Source of the DNA: Lachnospiraceae bacterium | GTDB lineage: Bacteria; Bacillota; Clostridia; Lachnospirales; Lachnospiraceae | Length of the DNA: 36,095 nt | Direction of reading: 5' to 3' | Assembly (NCBI GenBank): GCA_024698705.1 | Contig: JAILQX010000022.1 | Coordinates: 1 to 36,095 of the forward strand | Part shown: positions 15,635-23,008 of the stretch, in pieces | Layout: each line of letters starts with the position of its first letter | Numbering within the stretch: the first letter of the stretch is position 1 | The notes under the pieces: generated by a model | What the model saw: only the letters and a program-made list of their open reading frames with translations | The model's database searches: none | Told to the model about the DNA's origin: nothing | Translations under genes and position numbers: made by a program

Positions 15635-16263
15635 AAAACAGACATAAAATGCTGATCGCTGCTGCTGCAGTTGTTATCATCTGTACGGCATGCGGTGAGA
15701 ACGATAACAGACCATTGACGGTCAGTACAACCGGCAATGCGGTTGACCAGGTTATACAGGATGAGATAAATAAAGCAAATGAAGCATCGGCAGATCCTGC
15801 ACCGGCACAGGAACCCGAATCGGCATCAACATCCGGATCCACACCTACACCGGCTGATGTCCCCACACCCGAGATCGATGTTACGGGGCAGGAAAACTTT
15901 CCCGAATCCGATGTGGATATAGATCTGACGCTTATGGGCAGTGATATGATATATGCCACGGTCTATCAGTTCATGTACGACCCGTTTACATACGAAGGAA
16001 AAACTGTCAGGATAAAAGGAAATTATTATCCCACATACTATGAACCCACCGATCAGTATTACCAATATGCTGTCATACAGGATGCAACGGCTTGTTGTTC
16101 CCAGGGAATGGAGTTTGTCTGGGATGACGGGTCACATGTTTATCCGGATGAATATCCTGCAGAAGGAACAGAGGTAGTAGTTACAGGTACCTTTGAAACA
16201 TATAAGGAAGAGGATCTTCTGTATTGCAGACTGGCCGATGCACAGATGGAACCGGTCAGATAA
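15631..16263 (+). CDS. Zinc-operon lipoprotein with OB-fold-like domain (TIGR03943/DUF1980-like)
   Basis: 210 residues. The signal peptide ends at Cys21 (CTAC), so the mature protein should be lipid anchored. A Pro/Thr/Ser/Ala-rich linker (~50-80) leads to a compact domain with 'YEGKTVRIKGNYYP', 'YAVIQDATACCSQGMEFVW' and 'GTEVVVTGTFETY'. These blocks resemble the C-terminal OB-like domain of TIGR03943/DUF1980 proteins that accompany metal transporters, including the paired Cys. It is coupled to znuB by an ATGA overlap and closes the zinc operon. A role in metal delivery at the cell surface is inferred. Confidence 0.75.
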   Translation: MKNRHKMLIAAAAVVIICTACGENDNRPLTVSTTGNAVDQVIQDEINKANEASADPAPAQEPESASTSGSTPTPADVPTPEIDVTGQENFPESDVDIDLTLMGSDMIYATVYQFMYDPFTYEGKTVRIKGNYYPTYYEPTDQYYQYAVIQDATACCSQGMEFVWDDGSHVYPDEYPAEGTEVVVTGTFETYKEEDLLYCRLADAQMEPVR

Positions 16264-16315
16264 TAGGTCGTTTTTACAATAAAAGCATTGATTTTGCTCA
16301 AAAACACGGAAAATT

Positions 16316-16368
16316 AGCCAATTGACATATCGTACTATCAAATGTATGGTATACAAGTTGGCTTTTTT
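16316..16368 (+). terminator. Long hairpin with T-run between the zinc operon and the SulP gene
   Basis: AGCCAA 16316-16321 pairs with TTGGCT 16358-16363; an inner helix pairs ATATCGTAC with GTATGGTAT (two G-T pairs), and six Ts follow. It reads as an intrinsic terminator, but it also contains TTGACA-17-TATGGT (16322-16350), which could be a promoter with a built-in operator for SulP. Confidence 0.6.
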
Positions 16369-16386
16369 CATTGAAAGGGATTTGAT

Positions 16387-18039
16387 ATGAGCAAAGATAA
16401 ACTAAAACCCATGCTGTTTTCCGTGATAAAGAAATACAGCAAAGAACAGTTGATCAAGGATATAGTGTCCGGAATAATAGTGGCGATCATAGCATTGCCG
16501 TTATCAATAGCACTGGCGCTTGCTTCAGGCGTGGGTCCGGAGCAGGGACTGTATACGGCGATAGTTGCCGGATTTATAATATCATTTCTTGGCGGATCCA
16601 GAGTACAGATAGCGGGACCTACAGCTGCATTTGCGACGATTGTTGCAGGAATAGTGGCGAGAAACGGAATGGGTGGTCTGGCGCTTGCTACACTGCTGGC
16701 CGGTATCATGCTCATCATCCTGGGCCTGTTAAGACTCGGGAGTCTGATAAAGTTTATACCATATACTATAACAACGGGATTTACGGCAGGTATAGCCGTA
16801 ACGATCGTCATAGGACAGATAAAGGATTTTATGGGTCTTACATTTCCTCAAGGGACGGTGACCATAGAAACAATGGATAAGATCAATGCGATAGCGGCAA
16901 ACTTCGGTACGGTCAATGCTCAGGCGTTTTTGGTCGGAGCAGCATGTATGGTAATTCTTATACTCTGGCCGAAAGTCAGTCAGAGAATACCCGGTTCGCT
17001 TATAGCCGTTATAGCAGGGATCCTGATGGTCAAAGGTCTTCACATGAATGTAAATACTATCGGTGACCTTTACACAATAAGCAATAAACTGCCGGCGCTT
17101 ACATTTCCCGAGATTACATTCTCAGGAGTAAGAACTGTATTTACCGATGCATTCACCATAGCGATCCTTGCGGCGATCGAGTCTCTGCTCTCATGTGTTG
17201 TGGCGGACGGAATGATCGGAAGTCATCACAGATCTAACATGGAGCTTATTGCTCAGGGAGCAGGTAATATAGGGTCGGCTCTTTTCGGAGGGATCCCCGC
17301 AACAGGCGCTATTGCAAGAACAGCGGCAAATATCAAGAACGGCGGTCGTACACCTGTTGCCGGAATGGTACATTCGGTAGTACTGGTGCTCATACTGGTA
17401 ATACTTATGCCGTATGCTGCGCTTATCCCTATGCCGACCATAGCAGCGATCCTTTTTATGGTCGCGTACAATATGTGCCAGTGGAGAACATTTGTGCATC
17501 TTCTTAAGACAGCCCCCAAGAGCGATATAGTTGTTCTTGTTGTGACATTTGTGCTCACAGTAGTATTTGATCTTGTAGTAGCCATTGAGATCGGAATGAT
17601 ACTTGCAGGGATACTGTTCATGAAGAGAATGAGTGATGAGGCGGAGGTTAAGGGATGGAAATACATTGATACCGATGACGAGTCGGATCCGGATGCCATT
17701 TCCCTTAAAGAAGTGCCTAAGCAGGTCCGTGTCTATGAGATCACGGGACCGATGTTCTTCGGTATGACAGGTCTTATCTCCAATATTACATTGAAGGAAT
17801 ATACAAAGTGTCTGATCATAAGGATGAGAGGTGTGCCGGCACTTGATATTACCGCGCTCAACTCGCTGGAAGGTCTGTATGATACATGCAGGAAAAACAA
17901 GGTCACGCTTATATTCTCACATGTAAACGAGCAGCCGTATAAGACCATGGAAAAAGCCGGTTTTATAGATAAAGTCGGAAAGATCAATTTCCGTGAGCAT
18001 ATAGATGATGCTCTTAAAAGGGCAAATGAGTGCTTATGA
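16387..18039 (+). CDS. SulP-family anion transporter with STAS domain
   Basis: 550 residues. The first ~420 form the membrane domain with about 12-14 segments and the SulP blocks 'ALPLSIALALASGVGPEQGLYTAIVAGFI', 'RVQIAGPTAAF' and 'GGIPATGAIARTAANI'. The last ~110 residues are a cytoplasmic STAS domain ('VRVYEITGPMFFGM', 'LIIRMRGVPALDITALNSLEGLYDTC'). SulP proteins move sulfate, bicarbonate or dicarboxylates; the substrate is not determined here. The ribosome binding site is GAAAGGG. The 3' end overlaps the convergent HTH-Uma2 gene by 26 bases. Confidence 0.92.
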   Translation: MSKDKLKPMLFSVIKKYSKEQLIKDIVSGIIVAIIALPLSIALALASGVGPEQGLYTAIVAGFIISFLGGSRVQIAGPTAAFATIVAGIVARNGMGGLALATLLAGIMLIILGLLRLGSLIKFIPYTITTGFTAGIAVTIVIGQIKDFMGLTFPQGTVTIETMDKINAIAANFGTVNAQAFLVGAACMVILILWPKVSQRIPGSLIAVIAGILMVKGLHMNVNTIGDLYTISNKLPALTFPEITFSGVRTVFTDAFTIAILAAIESLLSCVVADGMIGSHHRSNMELIAQGAGNIGSALFGGIPATGAIARTAANIKNGGRTPVAGMVHSVVLVLILVILMPYAALIPMPTIAAILFMVAYNMCQWRTFVHLLKTAPKSDIVVLVVTFVLTVVFDLVVAIEIGMILAGILFMKRMSDEAEVKGWKYIDTDDESDPDAISLKEVPKQVRVYEITGPMFFGMTGLISNITLKEYTKCLIIRMRGVPALDITALNSLEGLYDTCRKNKVTLIFSHVNEQPYKTMEKAGFIDKVGKINFREHIDDALKRANECL

Positions 18040-18895
18040 CATAAGCCGAGATCTTTTTAAAGTCCACCTTACATGCTCCGTCATATATAGAGACCGGAAC
18101 TGTATCGTCGAAGCCGTAAACATCAGGGATATATGTCTCACTTAATCTGTAAACGAGGATCTCTTTTCTGATGGGATCCACGATCCAGTATTCTCTTACA
18201 CCGGCCTCTGAATACAGAGATAGTTTGGTTATCCTGTCATAGCGGCCGGAAGAAGGAGATACGATCTCAACAATGAGGTCGGGAGCACCGTATATGCGTT
18301 TCTTTGAAAGTTTACCTTTGTTGCATATTATGATGATATCAGGCTCCACCATGTTGTAATCATCTCTAAGTATCTGAACATCGATCGGCGACATAAGAGG
18401 GATACAGTCCCCTTTACCGGATTCGATAAAGTGTCTGAATGCTGACCATATCTCCGATGATATGATCTGATGCTCGGCTGTAGGGGCAGCCATATCATAC
18501 AGGATACCATGAATCAGTTCACATCTGCTCTCATCCGGGAGATCATAATAATCACTTACAGTATACAGTTTATGAGCAGCGTTCCCATCGGTTATATATG
18601 AAGATGTCTCTTCTACCAGGCCTATAAGCTCTCTGTCTTTGTTAATATTTTTCCCCATCATATAATCAGGATAATAATATGTCGCATATGGTCCGTTTTG
18701 CTTTTTTATATCGGAAAGCAGGAGTTCACGAAGTGTCTGCAAAGTGGTCCTTCTGGGGTTTTCGGTATTTCCGCTTAAGACTTTCTGGACTGTACTGAGA
18801 GGAACGCCGGATAATTCGGATATTTTTTTATAAGTATAGCCAAGTCGCCTTCTTATATCATCAAGTTCCATGATCTCTTCTGTTTTTTTAGCCAT
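18014..18895 (-). CDS. Helix-turn-helix fused to Uma2-type (DUF820) nuclease-like domain
   Basis: 293 residues. The N-terminus is a LacI/XRE-like helix-turn-helix (YTYKKISELSGVPLSTVQKVLSGN). The C-terminal ~180 residues are a Uma2 domain of the PD-(D/E)XK superfamily: 'YELI'-type start 'CELIHGILYDMAAPTAEHQ', 'EPDIIIICNK', 'GAPDLIVEIVSPSS', 'DRITKLSLYSEAGVREYWIVDP'. Uma2 proteins are common in cyanobacteria and some Firmicutes, and their biological role is unknown. GAGGATTC precedes the start. The promoter (18966-18938) and palindrome 18971-18992 suggest self-regulation by its HTH part. It overlaps the SulP gene tail by 26 bases in the opposite direction. Confidence 0.85.
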   Translation of the reverse strand: MAKKTEEIMELDDIRRRLGYTYKKISELSGVPLSTVQKVLSGNTENPRRTTLQTLRELLLSDIKKQNGPYATYYYPDYMMGKNINKDRELIGLVEETSSYITDGNAAHKLYTVSDYYDLPDESRCELIHGILYDMAAPTAEHQIISSEIWSAFRHFIESGKGDCIPLMSPIDVQILRDDYNMVEPDIIIICNKGKLSKKRIYGAPDLIVEIVSPSSGRYDRITKLSLYSEAGVREYWIVDPIRKEILVYRLSETYIPDVYGFDDTVPVSIYDGACKVDFKKISAYVISTHLPF

Positions 18896-18937
18896 GATCG
18901 AATCCTCGCTCGGATATTAATTTCCATTTACAAGATC

Positions 18938-18966
18938 ATAATAGCATTTTTGGATACGATCATCAA
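18938..18966 (-). promoter_or_regulatory. Promoter of the HTH-Uma2 gene
   Basis: Reading the - strand: TTGATG (18966-18961), 17-base spacer, TATTAT (18943-18938). A half-site AATTTCCATTT (18919-18929) lies just past the start point. Confidence 0.65.
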
Positions 18967-18970
18967 CAGA

Positions 18971-18992
18971 AAATGGAAATAAATTGCCATTT
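18971..18992. promoter_or_regulatory. Candidate operator of the HTH-Uma2 gene
   Basis: A 22-base dyad with outer arms AAATGG and CCATTT and inner AAT/ATT, immediately upstream of the -35. The matching half-site downstream of the promoter supports a regulator that recognises AAATGG. Confidence 0.6.
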
Positions 18993-19003
18993 AAGTCCCG
19001 GCA

Positions 19004-19032
19004 TTGACGAGGCGATCCATACGTGTTAAAAT
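19004..19032 (+). promoter_or_regulatory. Promoter of TetR-hydrolase operon
   Basis: TTGACG, 17-base spacer, TAAAAT. The -10 lies inside the palindrome at 19029-19047. Confidence 0.7.
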
Positions 19033-19047
19033 GACACTGTGTCATTT
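19029..19047. promoter_or_regulatory. Palindromic operator of the first TetR gene
   Basis: AAATGACAC, one centre base, GTGTCATTT: a perfect 19-base palindrome that overlaps the -10. A bound repressor would exclude polymerase, which fits TetR autoregulation. Confidence 0.75.
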
Positions 19048-19069
19048 ATACAACATAAAGGAGAACCCG

Positions 19070-19741
19070 ATGCCGAGAGTAAAAGAAGATTACTATGAAA
19101 ACAAACGCAAAGAGATCATAGATGCGGCGTACAGAGTGTGCAGCCGTAAACCCATAACAAGTGTTGAGATGAAGGACGTGATAGCCGAAACGGGGTTTTC
19201 TCACGGTGTGATCTACAGATATTATAAGGATCTTGATGAAGTGATATGCGATCTGGTAGTCAGGATCAATTCCGAAAACAGGCTCGATGTGAAATTGAAC
19301 GAGATACTTAAAGGTGATGAACGGGACTGGCGGAATGTGATTCGCAGGATATGCGATATGATGGCAGAGCATATGATGGCGGCAGGAACGGATGTACTTA
19401 AGATATCTCTGTACAGTGATATGCTGGCGATGAGCGATCCGGAGAGAGTGAACAGGATATCGAAAGCCATAGGTGATGACAACCAAAGCCCTTTGCTCAG
19501 TGTTGTAAGGGTAATGGTCGAGTTCCTTACCGGTCTGGTACGGGAGAAGGGATTAAAGCCGTCCAAAAGCATAGAGGAGATCATTGAATTTATGATAGTC
19601 AATTATCATGGTGTACAGACCGGATATGTATTATCCAAATGCGTTGAGGCTGAACATGTGCAAGGCAAATACGATCCCGGGGCCATGTTCTCATGTCTGG
19701 CGGATTCGATGATACTGATGATGGGAGGAAACGTAATATGA
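19070..19741 (+). CDS. TetR-family regulator
   Basis: 223 residues. The N-terminal helix-turn-helix reads 'KRKEIIDAAYRVC' through 'GFSHGVIYRYYKDLDEVICDLV'. The C-terminal ligand domain is not similar to named members. The frame is open from 19004, but ATG 19070 follows AAAGGAG and lies downstream of the promoter. The stop overlaps the ATG of the first alpha/beta hydrolase. It likely represses its own operon at 19029-19047 until a ligand, perhaps an ester or lactone handled by the hydrolases, binds. Confidence 0.88.
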   Translation: MPRVKEDYYENKRKEIIDAAYRVCSRKPITSVEMKDVIAETGFSHGVIYRYYKDLDEVICDLVVRINSENRLDVKLNEILKGDERDWRNVIRRICDMMAEHMMAAGTDVLKISLYSDMLAMSDPERVNRISKAIGDDNQSPLLSVVRVMVEFLTGLVREKGLKPSKSIEEIIEFMIVNYHGVQTGYVLSKCVEAEHVQGKYDPGAMFSCLADSMILMMGGNVI

Positions 19742-20490
19742 TATTTCATACATTTGGAGAAAAAACCGATAAAACGGTTATTTTCATCCATGGAATGCTT
19801 ACTCCGTGGCAGATATGGAATGATGCAATAGTGCATTTCAGCAGGCAGTATCACATTATCGTTCCGGAGCTGGATGCGCATACGGAGGAGACTGTCAGCT
19901 CATTTGAAACGGTGGAAAAAGAAGCGGAATCGATAAGGGAATATGTGATGGAAAATTTTGGCGGAAAAGTATTTATGGTATGCGGTCTGTCAATGGGTGG
20001 ACGCATAGCCGCAACATTTGCCGGTTTACCGGATATTCACACAGATAATCTGGTTCTGGACGGAGCACCGCTTATCAGAATGCCGCAGATCGTCGTAAGC
20101 ATGATTAAAAAGAACTACATCAGCCTTATCAGAAGATCACAGAAAAGAGATCCGAAGGTCATGGAAAGCTTTAAGAAGAGTTTTCTCCCCGAAAAATATC
20201 TGGATAACTATCTGAAGATCGCAGACAATATGGAGGAAGTGTCGATCGGCAATATCATGGACAGTGTTTTCACCGGGTTTGAGTTTAAGAAATACGATGA
20301 GACGTGCAGGATCCTTTGCATGCACGGAACAAAGGGCAATGAAGCGGTATCGAAGAAAGGTGCTGTACGTATGAAAGAGGTCAATCCTCAGACAACTATA
20401 AACTGTTACGAAGGATATGCACATGCTCAGCTGGCGTGTTTTGAGTCTGAAAAATGGATAGAGGAAGTGGAAAAATGGCTAAGAATATGA
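19738..20490 (+). CDS. Alpha/beta hydrolase (first of a pair)
   Basis: 250 residues with the alpha/beta hydrolase plan: oxyanion region 'VIFIHGML', nucleophile elbow GLSMGG, and a C-terminal His in 'YEGYAHAQLACF'. ATG 19738 follows GGGAGG and overlaps the TetR stop (ATGA). The substrate is unknown; esterase, thioesterase or lactonase are all possible. Tight coupling to TetR and to a second hydrolase suggests a small detoxification or catabolic module. Confidence 0.82.
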   Translation: MIFHTFGEKTDKTVIFIHGMLTPWQIWNDAIVHFSRQYHIIVPELDAHTEETVSSFETVEKEAESIREYVMENFGGKVFMVCGLSMGGRIAATFAGLPDIHTDNLVLDGAPLIRMPQIVVSMIKKNYISLIRRSQKRDPKVMESFKKSFLPEKYLDNYLKIADNMEEVSIGNIMDSVFTGFEFKKYDETCRILCMHGTKGNEAVSKKGAVRMKEVNPQTTINCYEGYAHAQLACFESEKWIEEVEKWLRI

Positions 20491-21281
20491 AAAACGGATG
20501 TGTAAAAATAGATGATACTGATATGTATTACGTGTCCTTCGGGCAGGGACCGAAGAAACTTGTTGTCCTTCCCGGGTTGAGTGACGGACTTGCAACGGTA
20601 AAAGGGAAGGCATTTTTGCTCTCAACTTCATATAAGAGGTTCATGAAGGATCATACGGTGTACATTTTCAGCAGAAAGAATGATATGCCTGAGGGTTATA
20701 CGATAAGACAGATGGCTGAAGATCAGGCAAAAGCAATGAAAGCACTCGGTATCGATAAGGCCGATGTTCTCGGTGTTTCTCAGGGTGGGATGATATCACA
20801 GTATCTGGCGATCGATCATCCGCAGATGGTGGAAAAACTGATCCTTGCCGTCACAGCGCCCAATGCAAATACTGTCGTTAAGGATGCTGTGAGTTCATGG
20901 ATAGACATGGCCCAAAAGGACGATCACGTGTCTTTGATGGTTGATACCGCGGAAAAGATGTACTCGAAAGCGTATCTGGAAAAGAACAGAAAATATTTTC
21001 CTCTGATAGCGAAATTTACAAACCCCAAAAGCTATGACAGATTTTTTAAAAATGCCTATGCGATACTCGGGTTTGATGCGAGGGGAGAATTGCGGGAAAT
21101 ATGCTGTCCCACATTGATCATAGCGGGCGAAGATGACAACACCGTCGGAAATGAAGCGCCTTACCTGTTATCGGAAGGCATAAAGGACAGCGAACTATTT
21201 ATCTATAAAGGACTCGGCCATGGCACTTTTGAAGAAGCCAAAGATTTCTACGACCGGATATATGAGTTCTGTGAGAGATGA
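20475..21281 (+). CDS. Alpha/beta hydrolase (second of a pair)
   Basis: 268 residues, alpha/beta hydrolase fold: 'LVVLPGLSDG', nucleophile elbow GVSQGG, acid loop 'LIIAGEDDNTVG' and catalytic His in GLGHGTFEE. The frame is open from ATG 20454; ATG 20475 is preferred because GAGGAAG lies at the usual distance. Its start overlaps the end of the first hydrolase by 16 bases, so the two are translationally coupled. They are clearly different in sequence and not a recent duplication. Confidence 0.82.
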   Translation: MAKNMKNGCVKIDDTDMYYVSFGQGPKKLVVLPGLSDGLATVKGKAFLLSTSYKRFMKDHTVYIFSRKNDMPEGYTIRQMAEDQAKAMKALGIDKADVLGVSQGGMISQYLAIDHPQMVEKLILAVTAPNANTVVKDAVSSWIDMAQKDDHVSLMVDTAEKMYSKAYLEKNRKYFPLIAKFTNPKSYDRFFKNAYAILGFDARGELREICCPTLIIAGEDDNTVGNEAPYLLSEGIKDSELFIYKGLGHGTFEEAKDFYDRIYEFCER

Positions 21282-21344
21282 ACATATCGGAAAACAGCAG
21301 GAAAAGGATCCTAAAAGCAGTCGAAATAAAAATCTGAAAAATGC

Positions 21345-21373
21345 TTGACATGAGACAGATAAGATTATATATT
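21345..21373 (+). promoter_or_regulatory. Promoter of the second TetR gene
   Basis: TTGACA, 17-base spacer, TATATT, with operator 21382-21398 starting 9 bases after the -10. Confidence 0.78.
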
Positions 21374-21381
21374 TATATTAG

Positions 21382-21398
21382 ACCGACAGTCTGTCGGT
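21382..21398. promoter_or_regulatory. TetR operator O1
   Basis: Perfect 17-base palindrome ACCGACAG-T-CTGTCGGT at the transcription start. The same outer arms ACCGAC-N5-GTCGGT occur at 22094-22110. Confidence 0.85.
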
Positions 21399-21415
21399 TA
21401 AAACCGGAGACAGAT

Positions 21416-22051
21416 ATGAGAACAGTAAAAGAAGCGGAAGAGCGCAAAAATGAGATACTGGATGCAGCAGAAGAACTCTTTGTAACAAAGGGTTACGATA
21501 AGACTAGTACAGGAGATATCCTGGACAAGGTCGGCATAGCCAGGGGAACGCTGTATTATCATTTCAAGTCGAAGGAAGATATACTGGATGCGATGATAGA
21601 GCGTATATCCGCTTCCATGATGGTCAGGGCGAAAGCCGAGGCCGCAAACACGGAGTTATCCGTTATCGAGAGGATCATACGCAGCGTAATGAGCTTGAAA
21701 CTGCAATCTCCGATCGGAGATGAGATACTGCAGCAGGTCCATAAGCCGCAGAACGCGCTCATGCATTCCAAGATGCAGAAGAATATGATCGACAGTGTTG
21801 TACCGCTACTGGCAGGTCTTGTGGAAGAAGGAGTAAAACAGGGGATATTTGATACGCCGTATCCGTTTTATGCGGCTGAGATGATCATAGTTTATTCGGA
21901 ATTTGCATTTGATGAGGAGCAGGACCGGACACAGGAAGAACTTATGACAGGGATACAGGCATTTATCCATAACACCGAGAAGATACTCGGAGCCGAGAGC
22001 GGAAGTTTAACACAGCCCATGATGATGTTTTTTTCTCAGTCGGATCGATAA
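21416..22051 (+). CDS. TetR-family regulator of the CPBP-MFS genes
   Basis: 211 residues. The helix-turn-helix is 'KNEILDAAEELFVTKGYDKTSTGDIL' to 'GTLYYHFKSKEDILDAM'. The ligand domain resembles QacR/AcrR-like multidrug sensors in length only. The frame is open from 21341, but ATG 21416 follows CCGGAGAC and lies after the promoter and operator. One operator lies at its own promoter and another just upstream of the CPBP gene, so it probably represses both itself and the exporter unit. Confidence 0.88.
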   Translation: MRTVKEAEERKNEILDAAEELFVTKGYDKTSTGDILDKVGIARGTLYYHFKSKEDILDAMIERISASMMVRAKAEAANTELSVIERIIRSVMSLKLQSPIGDEILQQVHKPQNALMHSKMQKNMIDSVVPLLAGLVEEGVKQGIFDTPYPFYAAEMIIVYSEFAFDEEQDRTQEELMTGIQAFIHNTEKILGAESGSLTQPMMMFFSQSDR

Positions 22052-22056
22052 AAAAT

Positions 22057-22082
22057 AAATGGAACGTAAAGTTCCATTTTAT
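22057..22082 (+). terminator. Hairpin after the second TetR gene
   Basis: AAATGGAAC (22057-22065), five-base loop, GTTCCATTT (22071-22079), then TATT. It may terminate the TetR transcript. A weak promoter for the next gene could overlap it (TATAGA at 22083-22088). Confidence 0.55.
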
Positions 22083-22093
22083 TATAGAATTAC

Positions 22094-22110
22094 ACCGACA
22101 GACAGTCGGT
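22094..22110. promoter_or_regulatory. TetR operator O2
   Basis: ACCGAC-AGACA-GTCGGT, same arms and spacing as O1. It lies 28 bases before the CPBP start codon, which has an AAAGGAGG site. Confidence 0.8.
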
Positions 22111-22137
22111 CGAAAGCAACAAAGGAGGATAAATAAT

Positions 22138-23007
22138 ATGAAAACCAGTACAAAAGAAAACTACAGATACCGTCCGGTCCTGTTTTTTGCAATGTCTTTT
22201 CTGTTCACATGGATATTCTGGATACCGGCTATATTCGTATCCGAGAACATAGGTGCTTTGCTCATGGTCATAGGATTGATAGCGCCGGCGGTCGTATCTA
22301 CAGTATTTGTTCTTGTTTCGGGATCGGATACGCTGAAGAAGGATCTTAAGAACAAGATCGTGGGATTTTACAAGGTAAAATGGGGCAATGTTCTTCTGGC
22401 GATCGCTGTATTTGCACTGATCGTTGTTTGCTCGATACTTCTTTCGCTTGCATTCGGTCAGTCACTTGATCAGTTTTCACTTACAGAGGATTTTTCATTT
22501 ACCGGAGTCGGGATAGCGGGAGCACTCATTACCATCATAGTTGCGTCGATCCTTGAAGAGGTAGGCTGGAAGGGATATTGTGAGGATTCCATAGGAAATT
22601 ACATGAACTGGTTCTGGGAATCAATGATCTTCGGAGCCATTTGGTCATTCTGGCATTTCCCGCTTATCTTCATACCGGGTACATATCATGCCGGATTGAT
22701 GGTTAATCCGCTGTTTGTGATCAACTTCTTTGTAAGCGCGATACCGATGGGATTTATTATCACATGGGTATATCTTGTAAGCGACCGTTCTATACTTGCC
22801 TGCATGGTTTTCCATCTTTTTGTCAATTTCATGCAGGAAAAGATAGCCATGACACCCGAAACAAAATGCGTGGAGACTATCGTCGTAGTGATAGCAACAG
22901 TGATAATTGTCATTGCCAAAAAGGACATGTTTTTTGAAACACGCCATGTCGGAAGATTGCTTGATGATATCGCAGAGCTCTCAATAAACGGTGGAGAAGA
23001 CAAATGA
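22138..23007 (+). CDS. CPBP-family intramembrane protease (Abi)
   Basis: 289 residues, about eight membrane segments. The CPBP signature is present: EEVGWKGY (E140, E141), then 'FGAIWSFWHFPLIF' and 'ILACMVFHLFVNF', which supply the Glu and His residues of the active site. Family members include CAAX prenyl proteases and bacteriocin-immunity proteins. The ribosome binding site is AAAGGAGG. It is followed by an MFS exporter one base after its stop, and operator O2 places both under the TetR protein. Confidence 0.88.
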   Translation: MKTSTKENYRYRPVLFFAMSFLFTWIFWIPAIFVSENIGALLMVIGLIAPAVVSTVFVLVSGSDTLKKDLKNKIVGFYKVKWGNVLLAIAVFALIVVCSILLSLAFGQSLDQFSLTEDFSFTGVGIAGALITIIVASILEEVGWKGYCEDSIGNYMNWFWESMIFGAIWSFWHFPLIFIPGTYHAGLMVNPLFVINFFVSAIPMGFIITWVYLVSDRSILACMVFHLFVNFMQEKIAMTPETKCVETIVVVIATVIIVIAKKDMFFETRHVGRLLDDIAELSINGGEDK

Positions 23008-23008
23008 T

